Below, piece by piece: positions 15,996 to 25,294 of a stretch of 64,000 nucleotides of DNA (positions within the stretch are counted from its first letter, which is position 1; every line of letters starts with the position of its first letter). The notes under the pieces are model-generated. The model did not search any database and was not told the origin of the DNA. It saw only the letters and a program-made list of their open reading frames with translations. Source of the stretch: Bacteroidota bacterium (lineage in GTDB: Bacteria; Bacteroidota; Bacteroidia; Chitinophagales; Chitinophagaceae); NCBI GenBank assembly GCA_016711825.1, contig JADJSG010000006.1, positions 186,001 through 250,000 on the forward strand. The letters run 5' to 3'. A program made the translations under genes and the position numbers.

Positions 15996-18308
15996 TTAAT
16001 GTTTTTTCTTTCTGTCGAACCAAACCAACAAAGCGGGTAATATGGTTAAATTAGTAATCATTGCCAAAAACAAGGTCAATGCAGTTAGATAACCCAGGGC
16101 TTTAGTACCGTCAAAATCGGAAACCAAAAATACGATAAACCCTGCTGCTAATATAAGTGAGGTATATATGATGCTAATGCCTGTTTCTTGAATGGTTACT
16201 TGTACTGTTTTTTCAATATCATCATTACATAATGGAAGGTCTTGCTTATAGTTTACCAAAAAACGTATGGTTACATCAATCGCAATGCCTAAGGCAATAC
16301 TAAATACCAATACCGTAGAAGGTTTTAAAGGAATTTTACAAAATCCCATGATACCTGCAGTGATGATTAAAGGAATTAAATTGGTAACAATAGAGATTAG
16401 TACGATACGCCACGATCTGAATAAAAATATCATACAAATGATAATCATCACCAAGGCTAACAAGAGACTATCGCGCAAACTATTGATTATAAATTTACTC
16501 CCTTCCAAAAACACAATACTTGTGCCCGTATATGAAATGCCATATCGGGTAGTATCAAATATACTTGTCGCACTTTGATGAATATTTTTTAATATTTGAG
16601 GCAGCTTTACTGAACCGACATCCTCGATACCTACACTGATACGAGCAATTTGCTTGTTGCTATCAATAAAAGAACTGATAAGCTGCGAAAATTGCGATTT
16701 GCCTGTATCGGCTTTCATACGTAAATAAGGCAATAAAAAGGCTACATCAAAACTGTTTGGCACCCCATAACTGCTGCTATCGCCGTCATAATAGGCCTGT
16801 CGAGCAAATTTGATGGCTTCTACAAACGATAAAGGCTTAGCCAATTCGGGTATTTCATTTAATGAAGTGGTAAGCTGATCAATTTTTTGAATGGCACTTA
16901 AAGTAGTAGCTCCATTCTTCTTTCTGGTATCTATCAGTATTTCAAGAGGCATCACCCCATGAAAGTTTTTTTCAAAGTATTTTAAATCAATATATAAAGC
17001 ATTGTCTTTAGGCAAATCATCTACAATATGACCGACACTTCGCAATTGTAAAATACCCACAACCGACACCACCACCAGGGTAAGGGTCAATGCAAAAACC
17101 GTTTTTCTATGATGCGAAACCCAATATTCAAACTTCATCAAAATACCTGTCAGAAATTTATTATCAAGGTATTTGGTATGCTTTGTTTTGGGGGCAGGTA
17201 AAAAACTAAAGATCGAAGGAATCGTCAATAAGGAAATAACAAAAATAACCAAAATACTGATGCCTGCTACCAAACCAAATTCTTTTAGCACCTGGCTTTT
17301 GGTAAAGTAAAAAACACCAAATCCGATGGCAGCAGTCAAATTGGTAAACAAAGTAACAATACCCATGCGCTCTACCATACTGATAAGGGCCTCATTTTTA
17401 TTTTGCAGTATTGCATATTGCGTATGATACTTATTGAGGAAATAAATACAATTGGGAATACCAATTACCACCACTAATGGGGCTATTAAAGCTGTTAAAA
17501 TTGAAATTTTATAATCGCACAGATAAATAATACCGACAGCCCAAATAACTCCTGCAAACACAATGATGATAGAAAACAAAACGGCACTAAATGAACGAAA
17601 GAAAATAAATAAAATGATAGCCGTGAGTAAAAGGGATGCAATTAAAATCAGCTTCATTTCATACCGTACGCTTTCTGCAAATTCAGTTCTGATAAAAGGT
17701 AATCCTGAATAATGCATTTTGACTTTTTGCTTTGCGCCAAATTTTTCAGTCACTTCTTTGATTGCTTGTATCAGTGCAATGCGTTCAATCGACTTAATTT
17801 TTTTTGCATTGAGGTATACCGCCGTCAAGTTTGCATGGGTACCAGGATTATAAAGCAGATTTTTGTAAAAAGGTAAATTTTGAAAGCTTAACACCGAAGT
17901 ATCAAAGTTTTTATTCGATGCAAAAACAGGTTCAGTGATTAATTTGGTCGTACTGTCGCCTTCTTGTTTTTTTACCATCACCGCTGAAGGTATACTGAGG
18001 ATATTCACGACACCGTCAATTTTTTTTAATGCCAGCTGCCAGTCTGAAAACGCCTTAAAAAAAGTAGGTTCAAATACATTTTCTTTATCAAAACCCACTA
18101 CAAGCATAGTACCATCTTCGCCAAAAGTCTTCATGAAGTTTTGATGCTTGATATACTCTGGATTGTTTTCGGGAATAGCGCTTGTGAGGTCATAACGCAT
18201 TTTGGCTTGCAAAGCAAAGTAACCCATTCCCAGGGTCAACAATGTAACTATAAGTAAAATGGGTAATCTATATTTAAGGATCCATTGTGCTAAACGCTGC
18301 CATATCAT
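15996..18308 (-). CDS. MMPL/RND superfamily exporter
   Basis: 770-residue membrane protein with the duplicated RND layout: one N-terminal membrane helix, a large periplasmic loop (about 35-205), a helix cluster (about 210-370), a second helix near 395, a second periplasmic loop (about 420-605) and a final helix cluster (615-765). The conserved segments ALIAPLVVVIGIPNCIYFLNKYH and VFSIALGIAIDVTIRFLVNY correspond to the RND/MMPL membrane core. Members export lipids or hydrophobic compounds using proton motive force; the substrate is unknown. No membrane-fusion or outer-membrane partner is adjacent. It is divergent from porZ with 91 bp between them. Confidence 0.87.
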   Translation of the reverse strand: MIWQRLAQWILKYRLPILLIVTLLTLGMGYFALQAKMRYDLTSAIPENNPEYIKHQNFMKTFGEDGTMLVVGFDKENVFEPTFFKAFSDWQLALKKIDGVVNILSIPSAVMVKKQEGDSTTKLITEPVFASNKNFDTSVLSFQNLPFYKNLLYNPGTHANLTAVYLNAKKIKSIERIALIQAIKEVTEKFGAKQKVKMHYSGLPFIRTEFAESVRYEMKLILIASLLLTAIILFIFFRSFSAVLFSIIIVFAGVIWAVGIIYLCDYKISILTALIAPLVVVIGIPNCIYFLNKYHTQYAILQNKNEALISMVERMGIVTLFTNLTAAIGFGVFYFTKSQVLKEFGLVAGISILVIFVISLLTIPSIFSFLPAPKTKHTKYLDNKFLTGILMKFEYWVSHHRKTVFALTLTLVVVSVVGILQLRSVGHIVDDLPKDNALYIDLKYFEKNFHGVMPLEILIDTRKKNGATTLSAIQKIDQLTTSLNEIPELAKPLSFVEAIKFARQAYYDGDSSSYGVPNSFDVAFLLPYLRMKADTGKSQFSQLISSFIDSNKQIARISVGIEDVGSVKLPQILKNIHQSATSIFDTTRYGISYTGTSIVFLEGSKFIINSLRDSLLLALVMIIICMIFLFRSWRIVLISIVTNLIPLIITAGIMGFCKIPLKPSTVLVFSIALGIAIDVTIRFLVNYKQDLPLCNDDIEKTVQVTIQETGISIIYTSLILAAGFIVFLVSDFDGTKALGYLTALTLFLAMITNLTILPALLVWFDRKKKH

Positions 18309-18312
18309 AACG

Positions 18313-18320
18313 CAAATATA
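18313..18320 (-). promoter_or_regulatory. -7 promoter box (TATATTTG) abutting the MMPL exporter gene
   Basis: Minus-strand TATATTTG is an exact TAnnTTTG match ending four bases before the ATG, so a leaderless transcript is predicted. The -33 element is not at standard spacing. Confidence 0.5.
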
Positions 18321-18364
18321 TCTTGATATTAAAAAATAGTGGTAATTATTTCAAATATTCTTTC

Positions 18365-18395
18365 TTTGCTTACGTTATTAATTCATGTATTTTTG
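18365..18395 (+). promoter_or_regulatory. Promoter of porZ, abutting the start codon
   Basis: TTTG at 18365-18368, a 19-bp spacer and TATTTTTG at 18388-18395: both boxes and the spacing match the vegetative consensus. The -7 box ends four bases before ATG 18400, so the RNA should begin at or next to the start codon. Confidence 0.8.
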
Positions 18396-18399
18396 ATGT

Positions 18400-20673
18400 A
18401 TGATAAAGAAAATCATCTACTTTATTGGTTGCCTGTATGCTGGTTTTTTACCAAATGTCAGCTTTTCGCAGCAAGTGCCTGTAGGAAGTTGGCAAAGCTA
18501 TTTTTCCTATAACAACGCTTCAACACTTGAATTGGTAGGCGAACAACTATTTTCGGCGAGCACGCATTTACGTTCTTATTCACTTGTTGGTCATGAATTT
18601 ACTACCTATTCAAAGGTCAATGGGTTGCATGATGTAAATATCAAATTGATACGATATGATGTGGCCACCAATTATATGATTATTATCTATAATAATAGCA
18701 ATATAGATTTGATGCAAGGCAATACCTTTTATAATATGCCCGAAATCAAAAATCTCAACATCACAGGTAGTAAAAAAATAAACACTGTTTATTTCAAAAA
18801 TAAAAAAATGTACCTCAGTACCGATTTTGGTATAGTGGTACTTGACCCTATTAAAAAGGAAATCAAAGAAACCTATGTATTACAACAGAATGCGAAGGTA
18901 TTAAGCATCAATGATCTTACTGCTGAAAATGGATACTTCTATGCTGCTACTTCTGATGGTATTTACAAAGCAGATGAAACAAACCCCATCTTGCAAAATT
19001 TTGCCAACTGGCAATTGATTGATAATCATGCCTGTTCATTTATTTTTCAACACCAAAATAAATTATATACCTGCACTTCCGATTCGCTTTTTGTTATTCA
19101 AAACAATGTGCTGAATGGGTTTTATCGAAGCCATGCGCCCATTTTAAATGTGAGAACTGGGGTAAACGATTTTTATCTTTGTGAATCAGACAATAACAAA
19201 AGGGCCATTAAGATATTTGACAAAAATGCCCTCTTGATTGACTCAGCCAACAGCATCAACCCAAGAGATGTAATAGAAATCAGTGATAATGAAATATGGG
19301 AAGCCGATTTTTGGGAAGGTTTGGTAAAACTCCATAACCGAAAAAATAAAGAATTAATAAGACCCAATGGTATTTATTCGAATGCGACTTACAACTTACA
19401 AATATTAAACAATGAGTTATACGTGATTGCCGGTGGACAAAACGGTTGGATTTATACTTTTAATGGTGATGGCTTTTCAAAATACAGCAATGGTGAATGG
19501 ACACCTTATAATCGAAGTGTGGGCACCAGCAGTATGGATACTATCTATGATGTGATGGATATTGCTTTAGATACGCGAAATAACTATGTTTATGCCGCTA
19601 CATTTCAAAGTGGCTTACTCGAATTGCATCCTGACAATACTTCTGTAGTGTATAAAAACACCCCTTTTATACAAGCCCAATTAGGTGATAACTCATATCG
19701 TTTAGCAGGGCTCGCTATGGATGAAAACCATAATTTATGGATGAGTAATTATGGTGCTCCCGATCAACTGGTGGTTAAAAAAGCAGATGGAAGTTGGCAA
19801 AAATTTTCATTCCCCTATACCGTAAGTGAAAAAACAGCCAGTCAACTTGTGATTGATAATGCGAATCAGAAATGGATGGTAGCCCCACGTGGCGTAGGCA
19901 TTTATGTACTCAATGACAACAACAGTATCGACAATAAAAACGATGACCAGATTAAATATTTAAGAACAGGATTGGGTTATGGCAATTTACCCAACAACGA
20001 TGTAAATTGTATTGTAAAAGATTTGAATGGAAAAATATGGGTGGGAACAAGCGATGGCATTGGCATCTTTAATTGTGCTGAAAGCTTGATGACAGCAAGT
20101 GGTTGTGATGCCGAACTTAAAATTGTAAAATATGATTTAAATGCAGGATTGCTTTTTCAAAGAGAAAATGTAAAAACAATTGCTGTAGACGGTGCCAACA
20201 ATAAATGGATAGGGACCAACAACGGCGTATGGCTTATCAGTGATGATGCCGAAAAAATATTACAACATTTTAATATTGACAATAGCCCATTGCCCAGTAA
20301 TGAAATCAATAAGATTGTTGTACATCCAATAACTGGTGATGTATTTATTGCCACCAATGCAGGACTAGTATCTTATCGTGGAGTGGCTACACAAGGGAGT
20401 GAAAACAATGACAACCTGGTGGTATTTCCCAATCCAGTACCTTCACAATATGGCGGTATCATTGCCATTAAAGGCTTGGTGGGCAATGCTGATGTACGTA
20501 TCACTGATGCGGCCGGGCAACTTGTGTATCGCACCACAGCGCAAGGTGGACAAGCTACATGGAGTGGTCTCAACTATTTAGGTCAACGTCCCCGAACAGG
20601 TGTATTCTACGTATTTGTTACCAATGCAGATGGCAGTGAATCAAAAGCAGGTAAGTTTATTTTTAATGAATAA
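18400..20673 (+). CDS. porZ: Type IX secretion system protein PorZ
   Basis: 757-residue beta-propeller protein. Signal peptide (about 1-24, ending SFSQ), then VPVGSWQSYFSYNNASTLEL, the typical PorZ N-terminus, two successive propeller-like domains (with repeated units such as MYLSTDFGIVVLDP, KIWVGTSDGIGIF, NKWIGTNNGVWLISDD) and a C-terminal T9SS-type domain (from about 670: VVFPNPVPSQYGG to the end). In Porphyromonas PorZ is part of the attachment complex that anchors T9SS cargo to A-LPS at the cell surface. This is the only core T9SS gene in the window and matches the many cargo proteins with sorting domains. It converges on the DUF2851 gene with a gap of 8 bp. Confidence 0.88.
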   Translation: MIKKIIYFIGCLYAGFLPNVSFSQQVPVGSWQSYFSYNNASTLELVGEQLFSASTHLRSYSLVGHEFTTYSKVNGLHDVNIKLIRYDVATNYMIIIYNNSNIDLMQGNTFYNMPEIKNLNITGSKKINTVYFKNKKMYLSTDFGIVVLDPIKKEIKETYVLQQNAKVLSINDLTAENGYFYAATSDGIYKADETNPILQNFANWQLIDNHACSFIFQHQNKLYTCTSDSLFVIQNNVLNGFYRSHAPILNVRTGVNDFYLCESDNNKRAIKIFDKNALLIDSANSINPRDVIEISDNEIWEADFWEGLVKLHNRKNKELIRPNGIYSNATYNLQILNNELYVIAGGQNGWIYTFNGDGFSKYSNGEWTPYNRSVGTSSMDTIYDVMDIALDTRNNYVYAATFQSGLLELHPDNTSVVYKNTPFIQAQLGDNSYRLAGLAMDENHNLWMSNYGAPDQLVVKKADGSWQKFSFPYTVSEKTASQLVIDNANQKWMVAPRGVGIYVLNDNNSIDNKNDDQIKYLRTGLGYGNLPNNDVNCIVKDLNGKIWVGTSDGIGIFNCAESLMTASGCDAELKIVKYDLNAGLLFQRENVKTIAVDGANNKWIGTNNGVWLISDDAEKILQHFNIDNSPLPSNEINKIVVHPITGDVFIATNAGLVSYRGVATQGSENNDNLVVFPNPVPSQYGGIIAIKGLVGNADVRITDAAGQLVYRTTAQGGQATWSGLNYLGQRPRTGVFYVFVTNADGSESKAGKFIFNE

Positions 20674-20681
20674 TCAATGGC

Positions 20682-21956
20682 TTACTGTTTCAATATTTCA
20701 TAACCTATACTGCACGCCAAACATTTTTTAGCATCACAATATTTATTATACAATTGCAGCAAGGCTTGTGTATCTGCTGCATGCTGAGCATGTGGGTAAA
20801 GTGCTTGCCATCGTGTGAGTATATGATTATTTTCGGCGGGCAATTGTTGCAATAGTTCTATGGCTTTGGTACAGTACGATTCGTTTCCCTGCAACTTGCC
20901 ATACATATACATGGTTGGAATGATGGCATTAATGATTAACGTATGTATAAACGATTTGCCTAGTGCTTTTTTGCGTGGCACAGAAGGTTCATACAAAGTA
21001 AAATGGGTTAACCAAAATCCTGACACGTCAATATGAAAAAGCTGTTCAATATCTTTTAATGTATCTGCAGACATTATTTTTGAAAACAATCCAGCTGATT
21101 GCATCATGAGCTTTGCAAATTGGGCTATTCTAATGGTAGGAAAGTTAGCGGGTCGGAGACGCAAAAACTTCCAGGCATGTTTTGCAATGGGTTGAAGTTG
21201 GTACAATTTTTTTAGGTATAAATATTCTTGCTGCAAAAGCAAGGGATAAGCTTCATCAAAATACTCATCTAATAATCCAGCTTGTCCAAATAGCAATGCT
21301 TCGATTTGCAATAAGTTAAATTGATGTTTGGCAATCACTTTAAGGGGTGTTTGTATGGCAAGTTGTTCAAATGCATCTTGATTGATATGTAAGCCAAACC
21401 CTCTGGCAAGCTGCACATACATTACATGTTGCCAATCCTGTTGATTTTGTTTTAGCAAGTGTACAATACGAGTTGATTTTTCTTCTAAACGCTCTGCCAG
21501 CATACGTTGCAACTGAGTTTGTATGGTAATTGACTTTACCATTGACAGGTTATTGGCACAGGGAATAAAAAGACTGCTTTGCATCATCAGCTCATATTTA
21601 TTTAATACACTGATGGGCAGATGAGCATGCAACGCTAAGGTGCAAAATGAAGTATTGTTATATGTTTTGACGGGTGCATCATTGTGATAAACCACATGTA
21701 AAATGATTTTTCCATAAGCTTCATTTTCTTCATGTTTGTGTTTATTCCAATCGCTGCTTTTGATATGTATTTCAACATTCCCGACCCAAATGGTGTTACT
21801 GATTTTGATTTTAGCTTCTAAAAAATCGGTTCCTGCATGGGTGTTTTTAAAACCGGGATTCAAAACGATAATAGGTTCACCATCTGTTGTGAGCAAAGGA
21901 ATAGCAGTATCATAGAGTCTATGCTGCCAGATAAATTGTAGTAGGTTTTCTGTCAT
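20682..21956 (-). CDS. DUF2851 family protein
   Basis: 424 residues from the ATG giving MTENLLQFIWQHRLYD, the usual family start; an upstream ATG at 21998 would add 14 residues not seen in the family. The N-terminal domain (about 1-110) has the conserved GFKNTHAGTDFLEAKIKI, WVGNVEIHIKSSDWNKH and LHVVYHND segments typical of DUF2851. The remainder is helical with no catalytic motif. It ends with a Cys-rich tail (CDAKKCLACSIG). The family is widespread in Bacteroidota and has no assigned function. It is convergent with porZ. Confidence 0.85.
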   Translation of the reverse strand: MTENLLQFIWQHRLYDTAIPLLTTDGEPIIVLNPGFKNTHAGTDFLEAKIKISNTIWVGNVEIHIKSSDWNKHKHEENEAYGKIILHVVYHNDAPVKTYNNTSFCTLALHAHLPISVLNKYELMMQSSLFIPCANNLSMVKSITIQTQLQRMLAERLEEKSTRIVHLLKQNQQDWQHVMYVQLARGFGLHINQDAFEQLAIQTPLKVIAKHQFNLLQIEALLFGQAGLLDEYFDEAYPLLLQQEYLYLKKLYQLQPIAKHAWKFLRLRPANFPTIRIAQFAKLMMQSAGLFSKIMSADTLKDIEQLFHIDVSGFWLTHFTLYEPSVPRKKALGKSFIHTLIINAIIPTMYMYGKLQGNESYCTKAIELLQQLPAENNHILTRWQALYPHAQHAADTQALLQLYNKYCDAKKCLACSIGYEILKQ

Positions 21957-22093
21957 GACTTTTTCAATATTTTTTGTTGATATAATAATGTTGTTCAAAC
22001 ATGTTTATATTAACATTAGTTAAAGATATTATTTTAACAAATAAGTTTTTAAATTTTGTAGAAATATTTTTTAAACCATTTAAATAAACAGCT

Positions 22094-22519
22094 ATGAATT
22101 TCACCAAATTTTTAATCGCGTCTCTTGTAGGCGCAATCGTATTCTTCTTTGCAGGTTGGCTAATTTATGGTATCCTCTTAAGCGATATCATGGCCAAAGC
22201 AATGACACCTGAAGCCAATGCACTAAACAAAACAGAGCCTAATTTAGTTGTCATGTTTGTGAGTAATCTGATGTATGGATTATTGTATGCATATATATTT
22301 GAGCGTTGGGCAAAAATTACCACTTTCATGGGAGGTGCTACAGCAGGAACCTTGATTGCTGTACTCATTGCAGCAGCGATTGACTTGCAATTTGTGGCAA
22401 TGACAAATATGATTAACGACATCACTTTTGTGTTTATTGATATTGCGTGCAGTGCAGTCATTGGGGCTATGGTTGGTGGTGCCATCGGATTGACATTGGG
22501 TTATGGTCGAAAAGATTAA
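22094..22519 (+). CDS. Small integral membrane protein, DUF1761-like
   Basis: 141 residues with four predicted membrane helices (about 7-30, 50-68, 80-100, 112-135), rich in Ala and Gly (GGATAGTLIAVLIAAAIDL, AVIGAMVGGAIGLTLG). The arrangement resembles DUF1761-type proteins, but no diagnostic motif is strong enough for a firm family call. No signal peptide separate from the first helix. The stop codon overlaps that of the convergent alkylation-repair gene (TTAA at 22516-22519). Confidence 0.65.
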   Translation: MNFTKFLIASLVGAIVFFFAGWLIYGILLSDIMAKAMTPEANALNKTEPNLVVMFVSNLMYGLLYAYIFERWAKITTFMGGATAGTLIAVLIAAAIDLQFVAMTNMINDITFVFIDIACSAVIGAMVGGAIGLTLGYGRKD

Positions 22520-23208
22520 GCCAGTTTCAATCTTTTTAAAACGGCTTCACTTTCCAGCTCTTTAATAGCACCTGATGCAATCCATCTGGCGGCAGCACTC
22601 CCTTGTTGCCTGATGCGATATGCACATGCCAAAGCTATCGGATGCAAATAGGCATTTCGTTTCCCTATTTGCCTCAGACACCAGTTAAGTGCCTTTTTTA
22701 CAAAGTTGCGATTATCCCATGCCTCAGCTTCTATGCGATCTAAAAATTGCAAACAAAGCGCATCATCTGCTTTTTTATGATGCACCGTATATTGCACCAT
22801 GAGCACAAAACCGGTTCGCTTTACAAATGGCTCTGTAGCCTGTGCATATTCGAATGCTTTTTCGATAAAGTAATTCGTTTTTTGAAATAAATTGCCACAT
22901 ACCTGATCACATAAATCCCAACTATAGAACACATGTGTCCATGCATCCATCTCATTGGCTGTAAATCGTTGCGGGATGGCTAACATGGAAGCCAGTATCA
23001 TGGCTTCGTGTATATTGCTTTTCCAAAGCTCCATGGCAATCTCATTTCTTGCTGGATTTTTTTTATACTCCTTAGCCAAGGTTCTTAACACGGGCATGCT
23101 TACCCCTAAAGTGTTATTGTTACCAATGGCAAAGCGTTTCATACCCGCCTGATTTTCTATATTTTCAAGCGATTGAAGATATTCGATGATGGCTACTGAC
23201 TCTTTCAT
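22516..23208 (-). CDS. AlkD-like DNA alkylation repair protein
   Basis: 230-residue all-helical HEAT-repeat protein of the AlkD/DNA alkylation repair family, which includes glycosylases removing bulky or cationic alkyl lesions. Family segments include GVSMPVLRTLAKEYKKN, WDLCDQVCGNLF and ETFVKRTGFVLM-like PFVKRTGFVLMVQYTVHHKK, plus WDNRNFVKKALNWCLRQIG. Length matches. It begins on the base after the pyrF stop codon, so the two genes are translated from one message. The converging gene on the other strand overlaps its stop. Confidence 0.85.
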   Translation of the reverse strand: MKESVAIIEYLQSLENIENQAGMKRFAIGNNNTLGVSMPVLRTLAKEYKKNPARNEIAMELWKSNIHEAMILASMLAIPQRFTANEMDAWTHVFYSWDLCDQVCGNLFQKTNYFIEKAFEYAQATEPFVKRTGFVLMVQYTVHHKKADDALCLQFLDRIEAEAWDNRNFVKKALNWCLRQIGKRNAYLHPIALACAYRIRQQGSAAARWIASGAIKELESEAVLKRLKLA

Positions 23209-24012
23209 TTATGATAAATAAGTCGACATTTCCTGTTGAATTTGAGAGGCCTCCTCTCTAGCTTTTTGGGCAAAATCGCTTTCATTTCCCGCATAAATAA
23301 TTTGGCGTGATACATTTACCAATAAACCAATGCGGTCATTCATCCCATTGATACATACTTCCTGCAAACTTCCACCCTGAGTTCCCACGCCCGGTATAAG
23401 TAAAAAGTGATTAGGGATCATTGTTCTGATATCCTTGAGCTGCGCTGCTTTTGTGGCTCCGATTACAAACATAAGATTATCTTCGTGACCCCATGAAGCC
23501 ACTTTTTTTATCACTTTTTCAAAAAGTTTTTCACCTTCTGAACTCGTATACTGAAAATCGTAGGCTCCCTCGTTTGAAGTCAATCCTAATACGATGGCCC
23601 ATTTACCATCAAAAGCCAAAAAAGGCTGTACACTATCAGCACCCATATAAGGTGCTACGGTGATACTATCAAAATCCATCGTTTCAAAAAAAGCCTTTGC
23701 ATATTGGGTACTGGTATTGCCAATATCACCTCGTTTGGCATCGGCAATCGTAAAAATGTCTTTGGGTATATAGGCTAAGGTTTTTATCATGCTTTGCCAA
23801 CCCTTTAGGCCTTGTGCTTCATAGAATGCAGTATTGATTTTATAGCTTACACATAAATCTTTGGTAGCATCAATAATGGCCTTATTAAAAGCAAACATAG
23901 GATCTTCATCCGCTAACAAATGGCTGGGTATTTTTGTCAAATCAGTATCGAGTCCGATACATAAAAAACTTTTTTTGGCTAAGATGTTATTTTTAATTGT
24001 ATTGCTATCCAT
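23209..24012 (-). CDS. pyrF: Orotidine 5'-phosphate decarboxylase
   Basis: 267-residue TIM-barrel enzyme that decarboxylates OMP to UMP, the last step of de novo pyrimidine synthesis. The group 2 (longer, bacterial) form is shown by FLCIGLDTDLTKIPSHL at the start, YKINTAFYEAQGLKGW, the catalytic DAKRGDIGNTS near residue 90, VAPYMGADS and LLIPGVGTQGG. All catalytic Lys/Asp residues in the DAKRGD motif are present. It is directly followed by the AlkD-like gene with no gap. Confidence 0.95.
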   Translation of the reverse strand: MDSNTIKNNILAKKSFLCIGLDTDLTKIPSHLLADEDPMFAFNKAIIDATKDLCVSYKINTAFYEAQGLKGWQSMIKTLAYIPKDIFTIADAKRGDIGNTSTQYAKAFFETMDFDSITVAPYMGADSVQPFLAFDGKWAIVLGLTSNEGAYDFQYTSSEGEKLFEKVIKKVASWGHEDNLMFVIGATKAAQLKDIRTMIPNHFLLIPGVGTQGGSLQEVCINGMNDRIGLLVNVSRQIIYAGNESDFAQKAREEASQIQQEMSTYLS

Positions 24013-24232
24013 TTCTTTTGGGAGTATTTATTCATCACATAAAGTGTCCAACCAGGCAGGTCGATTATTTTTGCATACAAAAAAGTAGTTGGGCCTTCAA
24101 TGGGTGCTAATGTAGCAGAAAATCATTGATTATTCCAATTTTTATGTATTAAAAAAAATGACAATTCTATGATATATCTCATCCGTACTATCAAGAATAT
24201 TTGCATAAAAAGGAAGATATTTGTAACTTACA

Positions 24233-25216
24233 ATGAGCAAACCCTATTCTATACTTGTTTTTTTATTTGTAGCTGTATTACTCAGTTCATGTGAAAAAAA
24301 AGACACCTCTATCATATTACCACCCAAAGGCAATGGTACTGCGATGCAGGTAGATATGGGTGAAAATTACGACTATCAGTATTTTATTAGTTTACAACAA
24401 AACAGCATTGTTCATATCAGCCCTACTAAAAATTGGGATTTGGCCTTTAGTTGTGACCCTAATAGCCATGCCATTTTTTTAAATGGCGCTAAGCTAATGT
24501 CGGGTATTAATACGCACAAATTAAAAATGACAGATGTTGGAAGTAGTGACACAACCGACAAATCTAAAAGCTGGACCTATGACAATGCATCTGGAAATAT
24601 TGATTCAACGGTGATTGGCGATTGGAAGCAAAACAATGAAGTGTATATTATCAAATTGAGCAATACCAATAACCATGTCAGAAAAATAAAAATAATATCC
24701 TCCGATATTTTTGAATATACCCTACAAGTAGCCGAACTGAATGCCACAAATTTTACGACCATCAAAATTCCTAAAAAGGCAACACAAAATTATACTTATT
24801 TCTCCTTTGATTTATTAACAGAAGTACCGAATGTAGAACCTGATAAAGATACCTGGGATTTACAGGTAACCTTATTCAATTACACCTTTTATGATCAAAA
24901 CCCAATATTACCCTATGTAGTAAATGGTGTATTAATAAATCCGAATGGCACCACAGCTTACAAAGACAGTTTATCGGTTTATAATAATATAGATGCCGCT
25001 TTTGCTTTATCAGTGCCGCTAAGCCCAGCTAAAGATGTAATTGGTTTTGATTGGAAAAAATACGATATTGATAAAAATCTTTATACTGTCGACAATAGAT
25101 ATTCCTATATTGTCAAAACAAAAAGTCAAAGTTATTTCAAGCTTCACTTTTTAGATTTTTATGGCCCCACAGGTATTAAAGGCAGTCCGAAGTTTGAATT
25201 TGAGCAACTAAAATAG
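24233..25216 (+). CDS. HmuY-like lipoprotein
   Basis: 327 residues. The signal sequence ends in a lipobox (LLSSCEKK, Cys near residue 20), so it is probably a lipoprotein. The domain resembles HmuY, the haem-binding lipoprotein family of Bacteroidota: TKNWDLAFSCDPNSHAIFLN, NEVYIIKLSNTNNHVRKIKI, YFSFDL and KDTWDLQVTLFNY correspond to the recurring beta-strand segments of the fold. No TonB receptor is adjacent, so haem binding is only an inference. A degenerate -7 box (GATATTTG, 24216-24223) precedes the ATG by nine bases. Confidence 0.65.
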   Translation: MSKPYSILVFLFVAVLLSSCEKKDTSIILPPKGNGTAMQVDMGENYDYQYFISLQQNSIVHISPTKNWDLAFSCDPNSHAIFLNGAKLMSGINTHKLKMTDVGSSDTTDKSKSWTYDNASGNIDSTVIGDWKQNNEVYIIKLSNTNNHVRKIKIISSDIFEYTLQVAELNATNFTTIKIPKKATQNYTYFSFDLLTEVPNVEPDKDTWDLQVTLFNYTFYDQNPILPYVVNGVLINPNGTTAYKDSLSVYNNIDAAFALSVPLSPAKDVIGFDWKKYDIDKNLYTVDNRYSYIVKTKSQSYFKLHFLDFYGPTGIKGSPKFEFEQLK

Positions 25217-25280
25217 GACCCAAGTCTTTGCCCCCCTTTTTTTTGTTATTTTATCCTTACCATATTTGTATACATTGCTA

Positions 25281-25288
25281 TAGTTTTG
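25281..25288 (+). promoter_or_regulatory. -7 promoter box (TAGTTTTG) abutting the cysteine desulfurase gene
   Basis: TAGTTTTG is an exact TAnnTTTG match ending six bases before ATG 25295. An in-frame TTG start lies inside the box and is therefore excluded. The nearest upstream TTTG (25265-25268) is too close (12 bp) for a normal -33 box. Confidence 0.5.
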
Positions 25289-25294
25289 CAATCT

